Source: Streptomyces pseudogriseolus
GTDB lineage: Bacteria; Actinomycetota; Actinomycetes; Streptomycetales; Streptomycetaceae
Direction of reading: 5' to 3'
DNA length: 64,000 nucleotides
NCBI GenBank assembly: GCA_002154585.1
Contig: MUNG01000020.1
Location: forward strand, 1-64,000
In this document: piece after piece, positions 33,925-43,434 of the stretch
Layout of the letters: each line of letters starts with the position of its first letter
Numbering within the stretch: position 1 is the stretch's first letter
The notes under the pieces: model-generated
Seen by the model: the letters and a program-made list of their open reading frames with translations, nothing else
What the model was told of the DNA's origin: nothing
Database searches by the model: none
Translations under genes and position numbers: made by a program

Positions 33925-35238
33925 ATGTCAGCATCGGGCAGGACCAGCAGTGCGGGCGTGCCGCTTGCTCGGCGCCGCTTCCTCGCCACCGTGGCCGCCG
34001 GCGCGGCCGCCGTGACGGCGGCCGGCTGCGCCCGGGGTGCGAGCACGTCCGCACAGCCGGGCACCACGAGTCTTTCCAACGACAACGCGACCTGGGACGA
34101 CGGCTACCGCAAGGCCGGCCTGGAGCTGGAGAAGATCACCGGCTACTCGCTCAGGCCGCTGTCGAATCCGTCCGTCACCTCGTACCAGCAGGTCGTGCAG
34201 ATGACGCTGGAGACCTCGAAGGCCTCCGACCTCGTCAAGTGGGCGTCGGGCTATCAGCTCAAGCGTCTGGCGCGGGCCGGCGGGCTCACCGACCTGAGCC
34301 GCGTCTGGCAGCGGTACGCGGACAAGGGGTGGGTGCGCGGTGCGTCGCGCGGGGCCGTCTCCTACCGCGGCAAGGCGTTCGGGATACCCCTGTACGAGTC
34401 GTACTACGTGCTGTTCTACAGCAAGCCGGTGTTCAAGAGGCTCGGGCTGTCCGAGCCGCGGACCTGGGACGAACTGCTGCACTGCGCCGAGGTCCTCAAG
34501 CGCAACAAGATCACGCCGTTCCTCGCCAGCCAGGTCGGCGGCTGGCCCGCGATCGAGTGGTTCCAGGAGCTGGTCAGCAAGGTGGACCCGCTCTTCTACC
34601 AGCAGTTGGTGGCGGGAAAGGCCTCCTACACCGACGATCCCGCCCGCCAGGCCATGGACATCTGGCAGGACTTCAACCGCAAGGGCTGGATGACCGCGCC
34701 CGACTTCGACCAGGCGCGCGGTCCCGGCGCCCTGAAGGAGGGCACGGTGGGCATGTTCCTGCACGGCACCTGGCAGGCCGCCGGCATGTCGGCGGCGGGC
34801 ATGGAACCGGGCGTCGACTACGGCGCCTGCATCCTCCCCACGGTGCGGCCCTCCACCCCCAAGAGCGTGATCGCCGAGTCCGGTGTCTTCGTGGTGCCCA
34901 GCCGCGCCTCGTCGCATCAGGCGGCGATGGCGAACGTCGGGGCCTGGCTCGACCCGTCCGTGCAGCGGGTGTGGAGCGACTTCCTCCAGGACAGCTCCGC
35001 CAATCCGCGGGTGCGCGCCGGCAACCCGGTGGTGGCCGGGCTCCAGCGGGACATCGCCCGCAACAGGCGCCTGCCGCTCGTCCGGTACTGGGAGGCCAGT
35101 CCGCCGAGCCTCATCCAGGGCAACTCCAGCGACCTCGGCGGGTTCATGGCCGGGCAGACCTCACCGGCCACCACGCTGCGGCGGATGCAGGAGCGCGCGG
35201 ACAGCGAATGGGCGGCCTGGAAGCGAGACGAAGCATGA
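33925..35238 (+). CDS. Sugar ABC transporter substrate-binding lipoprotein
   Basis: 437-aa extracellular solute-binding protein of family 1. The N-terminus has a Tat-like ARRRFLATVA motif (residues 15-24) and a lipobox TAAGC with Cys35, so it is an exported lipoprotein. The body has typical SBP_bac_1 features (LGLSEPRTWDELLHCAEVLK, ALKEGTVGMFLHGTWQA). It should bind manno-oligosaccharides made by the secreted GH76 enzyme. The stop overlaps the start of the first permease gene (ATGA). Confidence 0.9.
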   Translation: MSASGRTSSAGVPLARRRFLATVAAGAAAVTAAGCARGASTSAQPGTTSLSNDNATWDDGYRKAGLELEKITGYSLRPLSNPSVTSYQQVVQMTLETSKASDLVKWASGYQLKRLARAGGLTDLSRVWQRYADKGWVRGASRGAVSYRGKAFGIPLYESYYVLFYSKPVFKRLGLSEPRTWDELLHCAEVLKRNKITPFLASQVGGWPAIEWFQELVSKVDPLFYQQLVAGKASYTDDPARQAMDIWQDFNRKGWMTAPDFDQARGPGALKEGTVGMFLHGTWQAAGMSAAGMEPGVDYGACILPTVRPSTPKSVIAESGVFVVPSRASSHQAAMANVGAWLDPSVQRVWSDFLQDSSANPRVRAGNPVVAGLQRDIARNRRLPLVRYWEASPPSLIQGNSSDLGGFMAGQTSPATTLRRMQERADSEWAAWKRDEA

Positions 35239-36194
35239 GCATGCCTACGACCGACCGACGACCGTCGGCCCCGCTCGGCGAGCCGGCGGCTCCCGGGCCC
35301 GCGGCGCGGCGCCCGTCCCTCGCGCACACGGCCCGTGCGACGCGTGAACGGCTGACGGCCGGCGGGTTCATGGCCCCCGCCGTCCTCCTCGTCACGCTGT
35401 TCCTGCTGGCCCCGTTCGTGTGGACCGTCCACCGCAGCTTCTTCGGCGACTCACGGACCACGCCGTTCAGCTGGTTCGACAACTACACGCTGTTCGCCTC
35501 CGACCCCGCCCTCTCGCGCTCCGTCCAGAACACCCTGATGTGGGTGGTGGGCACGGTCGTGCTCCCCTTCGTCCTCGGGCTCGCCATCGCCTGTATGACC
35601 GACGCGAGCCGCTTCTCCCGCCTGGCCAGGCTGTGCGTCGTCCTGCCGTACGCGCTGTCCGGATCCGCCGTGGCGGTGGTGTGGAACTTCATGCTCACCA
35701 CGGACGGGGCCGTCAACCAGGTCCTGGACACGTTCGGGCTCGGCTCGCTGGCCCAGGGCTGGCTGCTGACCTGGCCCGGCAACACGATCGTGATGATCCT
35801 CGCCAACGCCTGGCAGGCCACCGGCGTCGCCGTGATCCTCTTCCTGGTCGGGCTGCAGTCCATCCCGCCGGAGACGATCGAGGCCGCCTCCCTGGACGGC
35901 GCGACCGGCTGGCAGCGGTTCCGTCACGTCGTCCTGCCGCAGCTCCGCCCGGTGTCGATCATCGTGATCGGGATGAGCCTGGTGAACGGCCTCAAGTCCT
36001 TCGACCTGATCTGGGTGCTCACCCAGGGCGGCCCCGGCCGGGCCACCGAGACACTCGCGGTGTCCATGTACAACGAGACCTTCCTGGAACTGCGGCCCGG
36101 CGCGGGAGCGGCGATCGCGGTCGTCCTCACCGTGATCGTGCTGGCGGCCTCCTGGGTCTACCTGCGCCGCCAACTCGACGTGAAAGGCGTATGA
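35235..36194 (+). CDS. Sugar ABC transporter permease (MalF type)
   Basis: 319-aa permease with six predicted helices between residues 45 and 305 after a long polar N-tail. The EAA loop reads EAASLDGATGWQRFRHVVLPQL, the contact site for a cytosolic ATPase. ATG at 35235 overlaps the preceding stop; ATG 35241 is an alternative. There is no ATPase gene in this cluster, so the importer probably uses the shared MsiK-type ATPase of streptomycetes (known for sugar importers of the genus; inferred here). Confidence 0.9.
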   Translation: MSMPTTDRRPSAPLGEPAAPGPAARRPSLAHTARATRERLTAGGFMAPAVLLVTLFLLAPFVWTVHRSFFGDSRTTPFSWFDNYTLFASDPALSRSVQNTLMWVVGTVVLPFVLGLAIACMTDASRFSRLARLCVVLPYALSGSAVAVVWNFMLTTDGAVNQVLDTFGLGSLAQGWLLTWPGNTIVMILANAWQATGVAVILFLVGLQSIPPETIEAASLDGATGWQRFRHVVLPQLRPVSIIVIGMSLVNGLKSFDLIWVLTQGGPGRATETLAVSMYNETFLELRPGAGAAIAVVLTVIVLAASWVYLRRQLDVKGV

Positions 36195-37012
36195 CGATGT
36201 CCCTCGGTCGCGCTGTGCGCAACACCATCATCGCCCTGCTCGCCGTGGTGTGGCTGATCCCCACCTGGCTGCTCGTCGTCAACGCGCTGGTCCCAGCGGA
36301 GAGTTACTCCGGCAGCCCCCACTGGCTGCCGCAGGAGTTCGGGCTGTTCGACAACATGTCCCAGGCCTGGGACAAGGCCAACCTGGGCCCGGCGCTGGGC
36401 AACAGCCTGCTGTACGCCGTCGTCAGCGCCCTGGCCGCCGCGGTCGTCGCCGGCTTCGCCGCGTTCGCCACGGTGATCATGCCCGTCAAGCGGCGGGCCC
36501 TGTGGTTCTGGGTGATCTACGCCGGGACCCTGCTGCCCCTCCAGGTCTTCATCCGGCCGCTGTTCCTGTCCTACGCGCGCACCTCGCTGTACGACACCCA
36601 GATCGGACTCGTCCTGCTCTACACGGCGATCGCGGTCCCGTTCGCGTTCTTCGTCATGCGCAACTACGCCCTCACGCTGCCGCGGGAGGTCGTGGAGGCC
36701 GCCCGTATGGACGGCGCCTCGTGGTGGCGGGTGTTCTGGCAGATCCACGTGCCGCTCACCCGGTCCGCGATGATCGCCGTGTTCGTGTTCCAGTTCGTGG
36801 CCGTCTGGAACGACCTCATGTTCGGCATCACCATGGTCACGAGCCGCAACATCCGCCCGGTGATGGCCGCGCTCGCCGACCTCCAGGGCAACTACTCCAA
36901 CGTCGGGCCGCCCGTCGTCCTCGGCGGCGCCCTCCTGGTCTCGCTGCCGACCGTGGTGCTGTTCTTCTGCGCCCAGCGCTTCTTCGTCAGCAGCCTCAAG
37001 ATCCACGGCTGA
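36191..37012 (+). CDS. Sugar ABC transporter permease (MalG type)
   Basis: 273-aa permease, six predicted helices, with EAA loop EAARMDGASWWRVFWQIHVPL. Start ATGA overlaps the MalF-type stop, giving a three-gene importer operon with the binding protein. The C-terminus (FFVSSLKIHG) is typical of MalG-type subunits. The secreted GH76 gene begins 59 bp later and is probably co-transcribed. Confidence 0.9.
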   Translation: MTMSLGRAVRNTIIALLAVVWLIPTWLLVVNALVPAESYSGSPHWLPQEFGLFDNMSQAWDKANLGPALGNSLLYAVVSALAAAVVAGFAAFATVIMPVKRRALWFWVIYAGTLLPLQVFIRPLFLSYARTSLYDTQIGLVLLYTAIAVPFAFFVMRNYALTLPREVVEAARMDGASWWRVFWQIHVPLTRSAMIAVFVFQFVAVWNDLMFGITMVTSRNIRPVMAALADLQGNYSNVGPPVVLGGALLVSLPTVVLFFCAQRFFVSSLKIHG

Positions 37013-37071
37013 GCCCGTACAACCCGCACCTCCCCGTCCCTCCCTCCCCTCTGTCGCGAAGGGAACCACCC

Positions 37072-38295
37072 ATGCCGCGCCCGCTGTTCACCCGTGCCGC
37101 GATCTCCGTCGTCTGCGCGGGTCTGCTCTGGACCGCCACGCCCGCACACGCCGGCAGTTCCGCACAGACCTCACGTCCCGAACGGGCCCGCCCGGTGTCC
37201 TCCGCCGTATGGGCCGACCGCGCCACCCGCGCCTACGACGCCCTCCAGCACCACCTCTACGAAGGCCCCGCCCAGCACGGGCTGTACCTGGAGCACACCC
37301 CCAGGCAGGCCAACGACCCCGCGCACTCCTACCTCTGGCCGTTCCGCGAGGCCGCGCAGGCGGCCGTCGACATGCAGCACCTGCCGCGCACCGGGTCCTC
37401 CTACCGCGACGACGCGGCGGAGCGGTTCGACACGGCCGAGCTCTACCTCACCGCCGGCCCTCGCCCGGGGTACGAGTCGTATCTGCCGGCCCCGCTGGGC
37501 ACGGGCGGCGACATCTACTACGACGACAACGCGGTGGTGGCCCTCTCCCAGCTCGACCAGTACGAGGCCACCGGCGACAGACGCTTCCTGGAGCGCGCCG
37601 AGCGGGTCGTCCCCGTGGTCTCCCGCGCCTGGGACGGCGACGACGCCAAGTCCTGTCCCGGCGGCATGGACTGGTACGACTCCCCGAACAACACCATCCG
37701 GGCCACCAACGTGACCGCCCTGTCGGCGCAGCTCGCCGCCAGGCTCTACGAGCACACCCGCGACCGCGCGTATCTTCACAAGGCCGAGCAGTGGTACGGC
37801 TGGGTGTACTCGTGCATGCGCAAGGCGCCCGGTCTGTACGTCAACGACCGCGGCGACGACGGCAGCGTCAACGAGACCCTGTGGACCTACAACTCGGGCG
37901 CCATGATCGGCACGGCCACCGCCCTCTACCGCGGCACCGGCGACGCCGCGTACCTGAGGAAGGCGGTCGAGGACGCCAAGGGCTCCCTCGCCCACTGGAC
38001 CGAGGGGAGCCGTCTGCACGACCAGCCGGCCGTGTTCAACGCCTTCTACTTCAAGGACCTGCTCGACCTGGACGCCGTACGCCCCGACCCCGCCTATCTG
38101 CGGGCCATGAGCGCGTACGCCGACAGCACCTACGCGTCGAACCGGGACCCCGCCACCGGCCTGTTCCGCTTCCAGCCGTCCAACGGCGGTGACTACGACC
38201 CCGCCGCGCCGGCCGCGACCCTCAACCAGTCGGCCATGGTCCAGATCTTCGCCACCCTCGCCGACGCCACCCACCACCGCCGCGGCTCCCACTGA
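37072..38295 (+). CDS. Secreted GH76 endo-alpha-1,6-mannanase-type hydrolase
   Basis: 407-aa protein with a Sec signal peptide (cleavage near AHA27). The catalytic domain fits GH76: the tandem aspartates of YYDDNAV (Asp151, Asp152) are the expected nucleophile and acid/base; WPFREAAQAAVDM, NNTIRATNVTALSA and NETLWTYNSGAMIGT are further family motifs. GH76 enzymes cut the alpha-1,6-mannan backbone of yeast/fungal walls or actinobacterial glycolipids. It is placed between the importer and the GH38 mannosidase and would produce the oligosaccharides for import. Confidence 0.88.
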   Translation: MPRPLFTRAAISVVCAGLLWTATPAHAGSSAQTSRPERARPVSSAVWADRATRAYDALQHHLYEGPAQHGLYLEHTPRQANDPAHSYLWPFREAAQAAVDMQHLPRTGSSYRDDAAERFDTAELYLTAGPRPGYESYLPAPLGTGGDIYYDDNAVVALSQLDQYEATGDRRFLERAERVVPVVSRAWDGDDAKSCPGGMDWYDSPNNTIRATNVTALSAQLAARLYEHTRDRAYLHKAEQWYGWVYSCMRKAPGLYVNDRGDDGSVNETLWTYNSGAMIGTATALYRGTGDAAYLRKAVEDAKGSLAHWTEGSRLHDQPAVFNAFYFKDLLDLDAVRPDPAYLRAMSAYADSTYASNRDPATGLFRFQPSNGGDYDPAAPAATLNQSAMVQIFATLADATHHRRGSH

Positions 38296-38348
38296 CCGGC
38301 CCGCCCACCCGCACCGCCGCACCCTCGACACGAAGGACCTCACGGACC

Positions 38349-41300
38349 ATGCCCAAGCCCCCGCTGACCCGGCCGTCCCGGTGGGACGCCGACATCGCGC
38401 GCGACCTCCTCAAGGAGCGCGTGGCCACCACCGCCGGCCTCGGCGGCCTGCGGATACGGCTGTCGGGAGAGCCGCTGCTGCGCCGCGACGACAGGGGCGG
38501 CCTGCTGCAGTCCGTCCGGCTGCGGGTGACCGGCCCGGACGGCGCACCCCGCCCGCCGCGCATCACCCGGGTCCACGTCACCACCGAGGGCGGCAGCCCC
38601 GTCCACTGCGAACTCCTGCCGGGACCCGACGGCGACACCCGCCTCCTGGTCCCGGAGGTGGACGCACCCACCCCCCTGCTGATCGAGCTCCCGGACCTCG
38701 AAGAGGGCACGCGCATCCCCTTCGAGGCGCGCCCGCAGCGCCACTGGACGCTCCACCTGGTGCAGCACTCCCACCTGGACATCGGCTACACCGACCCGCA
38801 GGGCCGGGTGATGGCCGAGAGCCGCGCCTACCTCGACGCACTCCTGGAGCTGTGCCGGGACACCGACGAGTGGCCGGACCCCGCCCGCTTCCGCTGGGCC
38901 GTCGAGGGATTCCACTCCTTCCAGGACTGGGCGGCCAACCGGCCCCGCCGCCAGGTGGAGACCTTCCTGGACCGGGTCCGCGAGGGGCGCGTCGAACTCA
39001 CCGCCATGCCCTTCAACCTGCACACCGAGACCTGCTCCACCGACGAACTGCACGAACTGCTGCGCCCGGTGACCGAGCTGCGCGACCGGCACGGCCTCGA
39101 CATCACCACGGCCATGCAGACCGACGTGCCCGGCCAGGTCGTGGGTCTGCCCGACGTCCTCACCGACAACGGCATCCGCTACCTGTCCGTCGCCCACAAC
39201 TGGGCGGGCCGCGCCGTGCCCCACCTCGTCGGCGGCGAACACCTGCCGCGCCTGTTCCGCTGGCAGGCGCCGAGCGGCAACAGCGTCCTGGTCTGGCGCA
39301 CGGACACGCCGCACGGTCTGGCGTACATGGAAGGGTCCATCCTTGGCTTCGACGAGTCCTACGACCACGTCGACGACCTGCTGCCGGCCTACCTCAGCGC
39401 CCTGGCCCGGTTCCCCTACCCGCACGAGGGACGCGGGATCCCCGGCTTCCCCGCCCTCGACCTGCCCGATACGGCCGACCCCTACCCGTGGGACGTGCTG
39501 CACCTGCGGGTCCTCGGCAAGTTCGCCGACAACGGCCCGCCGCGCCGCATCATCTCCGACACGGTGCGCCGCTGGAACGAACAGTGGGCGTACCCGCGGC
39601 TGCGCGCCTCACGCAACCAGGACTTCTTCGAGGACGCGGAGAAGCGGGTCGGCGACCGCCTGGAGACCTACCGCGGCGACTGGACCGACTGGTGGGTCGA
39701 CGGCGTCGGCGCGGGCGCCGTACCGCAAGCGGCCACCCGGCGCGGACAGGCCGCCCTCGCCGAGGCGCAGACCGTCTCCGGGTTCGCGCACCTGATGGGC
39801 GTGCCCGGCAGCACGGCCGTGACCCGGAGCGCACCGGCCGTGTACCGCTCCGCGTCGCTGTTCAACGAACACACCTGGGGTGCGGGCGACCCCTGGACCC
39901 ACGGTGACCACGGCCACGGATCCGGCGAGAAGCAGTGGCACTGGAAGTACTCCCAGGCCATGCGCGCCCACGACGACGCCGAGACACTGCTGGACGCCGC
40001 CTCCGCCCTGCTCGGCGAGGCGTTCGCCCCCGCCGAGGACGCGCTCGCGTCGTACTACACGGTGAACACGTGCAGTTGGCCCCGCACCGAGACCGCACGC
40101 CTGTTCCTCCCGGAGAGCACCGTCGCGCTCGACACCCCCGTCCAGGTCACCGACGCGCGCACCGGCACCCCCCTGCCCTTCACCGAGGAGGCGCAGAGCA
40201 ACGAACGCCACCGCGCGGCGGGCCGCTTCCTCCACGTGCCCGTGACGGACGTACCCGCCTGCGGCGCCGTACGCCTGGACATCACCGCCCGCACCGGGAC
40301 CCCGGCACGGGACGGCGAGGACGAGTCCCCCTACACCGACGCGACCGTCCTGGAGAACGCTCACCTGCGCGTCACGGTCGACCTGCGCGAGGCGTGCATC
40401 GCCTCCGTCGTCGACAAGGCCACCGGGCGCGAGATGGTGCGCCAGGACGCGGTCGTCGGCTTCAACGGATACGTCTACGACGAGTACGCCACGGCCGGCG
40501 GCTTCAACCACCAGTCCAGCAAGACCGTGGCCGACGACTCGATGCACCTCCTGGCCTCCCGCACCACCGCCCCGCCCGCGGCCCTCGTCGAGCGCACCAC
40601 GGACGCCACAGGGCAGACCCTCGTCTACGAATGCGCCCCGGCGGGCACCCGCAGGCTCCGGGTGCGGGTGCACCTTCCGCACCACGCGGCCCGCGTCGAC
40701 ATCGAGAACCGCGTCGACAAGACCGCGACCCTCACCAAGGAGAGCGCCTACTTCGCCTTCCCGTTCGCCCTCGACCATCCTGTCGTGCACACGGAGGCCA
40801 CGGGCGGCGTCCTCGGCACCGACCGGGAGACCGTGCCGGGTTCGGCCACCCACATGCGCGCCGTCCGACGCTGGATCAGCCTCAGCGACGGCACCCACCA
40901 CGCCGCCCTGGCGACGGCCGACGCCCCGCTCGTCCAGCTCGGCGGCATCGCGATCCCCTACGTCCCCTACCCCCCGTCCCTGCCCCAGGAGGAACCGGCC
41001 ACCGTCTTCTCCTGGGTGCACAACAACATCTGGGACACCAACTTCCCCTCCCAGCAGGCGTTCGACCACGTGTTCCGCTACAGCGTCGGCTTCGGCTCCT
41101 GCTCAGCCGGGGACGACACCTCCGCCGGCGCGGACGAACTCGCCGCGCGCGTCGCCGCCGTGACCGGCCACCCGCTCGTGCCGGTACGCGCCCGCGCCGA
41201 ATCCGGGGCCGGCACTCCGGCGCAGAGGCGGTTCCTGACCGTGGACGACCCCCGGGTACGGCTCGTCGGACTCACCGTCCCCGACGACGGCCACCTCCTG

Positions 41301-42029
41301 GTGCGCCTCCAGTCGATGGCCGGCACCCCCGTCACCTGCCGCCTGAGCACGCCGTTCACGGTGACCGGCGCCGCACGCACCACCTACCTCGGCCTGAACC
41401 CGCGTGACATCGGCATCGAGCGGGACGGCTCGGTGCCGGTCGACATTCCGGCACTCGGGACGGCGGCGGTCGTCCTGCACAGGACACAGCGGTCTCGTCG
41501 AGGCCGTGACGCCCCGGCCGGGCAGTCACGCCAGGCGCAGTTCGGCCCACACCGTCTTGCCCGGCGCGCCGTCACGCGGCGTGACGCCCCAGCGGGTCGC
41601 CAGTCCCGCGACGATCAGCAGACCCCGGCCGGACTCCGCCTCGCCCGGCGCTTCCGCGTCGGCGAGCACGGGGACGCGTTCGGTCCGGGTGTCGCTCACC
41701 TCGACGCGTACGGCGTCGGTCCCCTGGCTGAGCCGGACATGGAAGTCCCGCCCGGCGACATGCCCGTGCCGGACCGCGTTGGCGGCCAGCTCGGCGGTGA
41801 TCAGCGCGAGTGTCTCGTTCACCCGGCCCCCGTACGGGTGCCCCCAGCTGTCCAGCCGGTGCGAGACCAGTCTGCGCGCCAGGCGGGCGCCGCGCGGGGA
41901 GGAGGTGAACGCCATCGCGAACTCGTGCAGGGGGCAGGGGCTTTCGCCTCCGACGCCGGAGGTGTGCCCCCGAGGGGTGGAGATTCGGCTGTTCATGTGG
42001 CCCACGTTGCCGGTGCGGTTTTAGCGTGA
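38349..42029 (+). CDS. GH38 alpha-mannosidase, 3' end overruns the next gene
   Basis: Cytoplasmic GH38 enzyme releasing alpha-linked mannose. The metal site and nucleophile are clear: HSHLDIGY (His140, His142, Asp144) and MQTDVPG with Asp259. The jelly-roll C-domains end at VVLHR near 41480, about 1045 residues, the usual family size. The frame does not stop there: it continues for 180 codons antisense to the HATPase gene to 42029, giving 1226 aa of which the last part is unlike any GH38. Adding one G to the gg at 41481-41482 would give HRDTAVSSRP and a stop at 41509, 17 bp short of the convergent gene. A one-base loss is therefore the likely cause. Confidence 0.88.
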   Translation: MPKPPLTRPSRWDADIARDLLKERVATTAGLGGLRIRLSGEPLLRRDDRGGLLQSVRLRVTGPDGAPRPPRITRVHVTTEGGSPVHCELLPGPDGDTRLLVPEVDAPTPLLIELPDLEEGTRIPFEARPQRHWTLHLVQHSHLDIGYTDPQGRVMAESRAYLDALLELCRDTDEWPDPARFRWAVEGFHSFQDWAANRPRRQVETFLDRVREGRVELTAMPFNLHTETCSTDELHELLRPVTELRDRHGLDITTAMQTDVPGQVVGLPDVLTDNGIRYLSVAHNWAGRAVPHLVGGEHLPRLFRWQAPSGNSVLVWRTDTPHGLAYMEGSILGFDESYDHVDDLLPAYLSALARFPYPHEGRGIPGFPALDLPDTADPYPWDVLHLRVLGKFADNGPPRRIISDTVRRWNEQWAYPRLRASRNQDFFEDAEKRVGDRLETYRGDWTDWWVDGVGAGAVPQAATRRGQAALAEAQTVSGFAHLMGVPGSTAVTRSAPAVYRSASLFNEHTWGAGDPWTHGDHGHGSGEKQWHWKYSQAMRAHDDAETLLDAASALLGEAFAPAEDALASYYTVNTCSWPRTETARLFLPESTVALDTPVQVTDARTGTPLPFTEEAQSNERHRAAGRFLHVPVTDVPACGAVRLDITARTGTPARDGEDESPYTDATVLENAHLRVTVDLREACIASVVDKATGREMVRQDAVVGFNGYVYDEYATAGGFNHQSSKTVADDSMHLLASRTTAPPAALVERTTDATGQTLVYECAPAGTRRLRVRVHLPHHAARVDIENRVDKTATLTKESAYFAFPFALDHPVVHTEATGGVLGTDRETVPGSATHMRAVRRWISLSDGTHHAALATADAPLVQLGGIAIPYVPYPPSLPQEEPATVFSWVHNNIWDTNFPSQQAFDHVFRYSVGFGSCSAGDDTSAGADELAARVAAVTGHPLVPVRARAESGAGTPAQRRFLTVDDPRVRLVGLTVPDDGHLLVRLQSMAGTPVTCRLSTPFTVTGAARTTYLGLNPRDIGIERDGSVPVDIPALGTAAVVLHRTQRSRRGRDAPAGQSRQAQFGPHRLARRAVTRRDAPAGRQSRDDQQTPAGLRLARRFRVGEHGDAFGPGVAHLDAYGVGPLAEPDMEVPPGDMPVPDRVGGQLGGDQRECLVHPAPVRVPPAVQPVRDQSARQAGAARGGGERHRELVQGAGAFASDAGGVPPRGGDSAVHVAHVAGAVLA
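41526..41996 (-). CDS. RsbW-like HATPase regulator (WhiJ-type cluster)
   Basis: 156-aa single HATPase_c domain protein: N-box TAELAANAVRHG, DTRTERVP and a G-box GESGRGLLIV-like segment. Such short kinase-like proteins sit beside XRE-DUF5753 and DUF397 genes in many streptomycete developmental clusters (whiJ-like). It is divergent from the XRE gene. ATG at 41996 is used; GTG 42005 is possible. Its 3' end is overlapped on the other strand by the overrun of the GH38 reading frame. Confidence 0.85.
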   Translation of the reverse strand: MNSRISTPRGHTSGVGGESPCPLHEFAMAFTSSPRGARLARRLVSHRLDSWGHPYGGRVNETLALITAELAANAVRHGHVAGRDFHVRLSQGTDAVRVEVSDTRTERVPVLADAEAPGEAESGRGLLIVAGLATRWGVTPRDGAPGKTVWAELRLA

Positions 42030-42143
42030 CCAGATACGCCACGCATACGAGTCGTCGCTGTAAGTGGCCGATGTGCGGGTGTAGGCGGGACGGAGCGTGA
42101 CGGTCGGCGCGGGGGTGCGTTGACCGAGGGAGGTGGTACGGGG

Positions 42144-43016
42144 ATGAGCGAACCCACGGGACTGGCGGACGGGGCGGCCGGGGGCGGCGAGGTCGAGGAA
42201 CGGCATGCGGAACCGGACGCCGGCTCCGGGGTCCTGCGGGTCTTCGGACGCCAGTTGAAACGGTTTCGGGTGCGGGCCGGGATGGAGCGGCCCGAGTTCG
42301 GCTCGCTGACGGGGTACTCGGTGTCGACCATCGCCGCGTACGAGCAGGGGCGGCGGGTGCCGCCGCCGAGGTTCATCGACCAGGCGGACGAGGTGCTGGA
42401 CGCGGGCGGGGTCCTCCAGGAGATGAAGGAGGAGGTGGCCCGGGCGCAGTATCCGGCGTTCTTCCGGGACGCGGCCAGGCTGGAGGGGGAGGCGGTCGAG
42501 CTCCATGTGTACGACACCCACCTCATCAACGGGCTGCTGCAGACCGAGGAATACGCGCGGGCCGTGTTCACGATGCGACGACCGTTGCTCAGCGAGGAGG
42601 TGATCGAGGAGCGGGTTGCCGCGCGTCTCGCCAGGCAGCGGATCTTCAGCCGCGTACCGATGCCCACCCTCAGCTTCGTCATCGAGCAGTCCGCGCTGAC
42701 GCGGCCCCTAGGCGGTACCGAGGTGATGCGGGGACAACTGGAGCAGCTTCTGCTGCACGGCCGGCGGCGCAACGTCGAGATCCAGATCATGCCGAACGCG
42801 CGCGACGAGCATGCCGGTCTGGCTGGGCCCTTCACCTTGATCGAGACACAGAATGCGCGGAGGATCGCCTACGTGGAGGCGTACAAGGACAGCCGCCTCT
42901 ACACGGACCGGGGCACTGTCCGTCAGCTCGAAGAGCAGTACGGTCTGCTACGGGCACAAGCTCTCACGCCCCGCGAGTCGTTGACCTTCGTCGAGGAACT
43001 GCTGGGAGAGACATGA
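42144..43016 (+). CDS. XRE-family regulator with DUF5753 domain
   Basis: 290-aa DNA-binding protein: helix-turn-helix at about 37-90 (FGRQLKRFRVRAGMERPEFG, YSVSTIAAYEQGRRVPP) and the DUF5753 domain (about 110-285, YDTHLINGLLQTEEYARAVF, RQRIFSRVPMPTLSFVIEQS, IAYVEAYKDSRLYTD). It is of the WhiJ/AbaA type, usually paired with a DUF397 protein and an RsbW-like protein, all present here. ATG at 42144 follows GAGGGAGG at a good distance. The stop overlaps the DUF397 start. Confidence 0.92.
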   Translation: MSEPTGLADGAAGGGEVEERHAEPDAGSGVLRVFGRQLKRFRVRAGMERPEFGSLTGYSVSTIAAYEQGRRVPPPRFIDQADEVLDAGGVLQEMKEEVARAQYPAFFRDAARLEGEAVELHVYDTHLINGLLQTEEYARAVFTMRRPLLSEEVIEERVAARLARQRIFSRVPMPTLSFVIEQSALTRPLGGTEVMRGQLEQLLLHGRRRNVEIQIMPNARDEHAGLAGPFTLIETQNARRIAYVEAYKDSRLYTDRGTVRQLEEQYGLLRAQALTPRESLTFVEELLGET

Positions 43017-43204
43017 ACATCGACGTCGAGGAAGTCGTCACGTGGCGCACGAGCAGCTACAGCAGCGGTGAGGGCGGCCAGTGCGTCGAGGTCGCCCTCC
43101 GCCCTCACCTCGTACACGTACGCGACTCCAAGGACGTAGCCCGGCCCGGCCTCGCAGTGGACGCGGCGGCCTGGGACGCCTTCGTCCGCTTCGCCGGTCG
43201 GTGA
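43013..43204 (+). CDS. DUF397 protein (WhiJ-system small partner)
   Basis: 63-aa protein with the DUF397 signature: WRTSSYSSGEGGQCVEVA, VHVRDSKDVARPGLAV and WDAFVRFAG. Proteins of this family act as antagonists or partners of the adjacent XRE-DUF5753 regulator in Streptomyces. The ATG overlaps the regulator stop by four bases, and a terminator follows 12 bp after the stop. Confidence 0.93.
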   Translation: MNIDVEEVVTWRTSSYSSGEGGQCVEVALRPHLVHVRDSKDVARPGLAVDAAAWDAFVRFAGR

Positions 43205-43215
43205 CGCTCTGAGTC

Positions 43216-43240
43216 TGCCCCTGGCCACGAGCCAGGGGCA
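43216..43240 (+). terminator. Terminator after the DUF397 gene
   Basis: 10-bp stem tgcccctggc / gccaggggca with a five-base loop (cacga), 12 bp after the stop codon. Confidence 0.8.
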
Positions 43241-43434
43241 TCGCCCCCGTATGTGAGTTCCATGTGAATCCCCGGCCCGACGGCCCCCTACGGTGCGGTT
43301 GCCGCAGGTCAGAGGATCGCGGCTCCCACGCGGCACACATGTTCACGCAGAGTCGGCTCACCTCGGCCGCCGAACGTGGAGTGGTGCGCGCGGCCCTCGC
43401 GTGCACCACTGCCGCCTCCGGTTCGGGAGCCTTG

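Noticed and set aside
41510..42029. GH38 tail as a genuine fused domain
   Set aside because: The tail is the mirror of the HATPase gene on the other strand and has no domain-like pattern; a one-base loss explains it.
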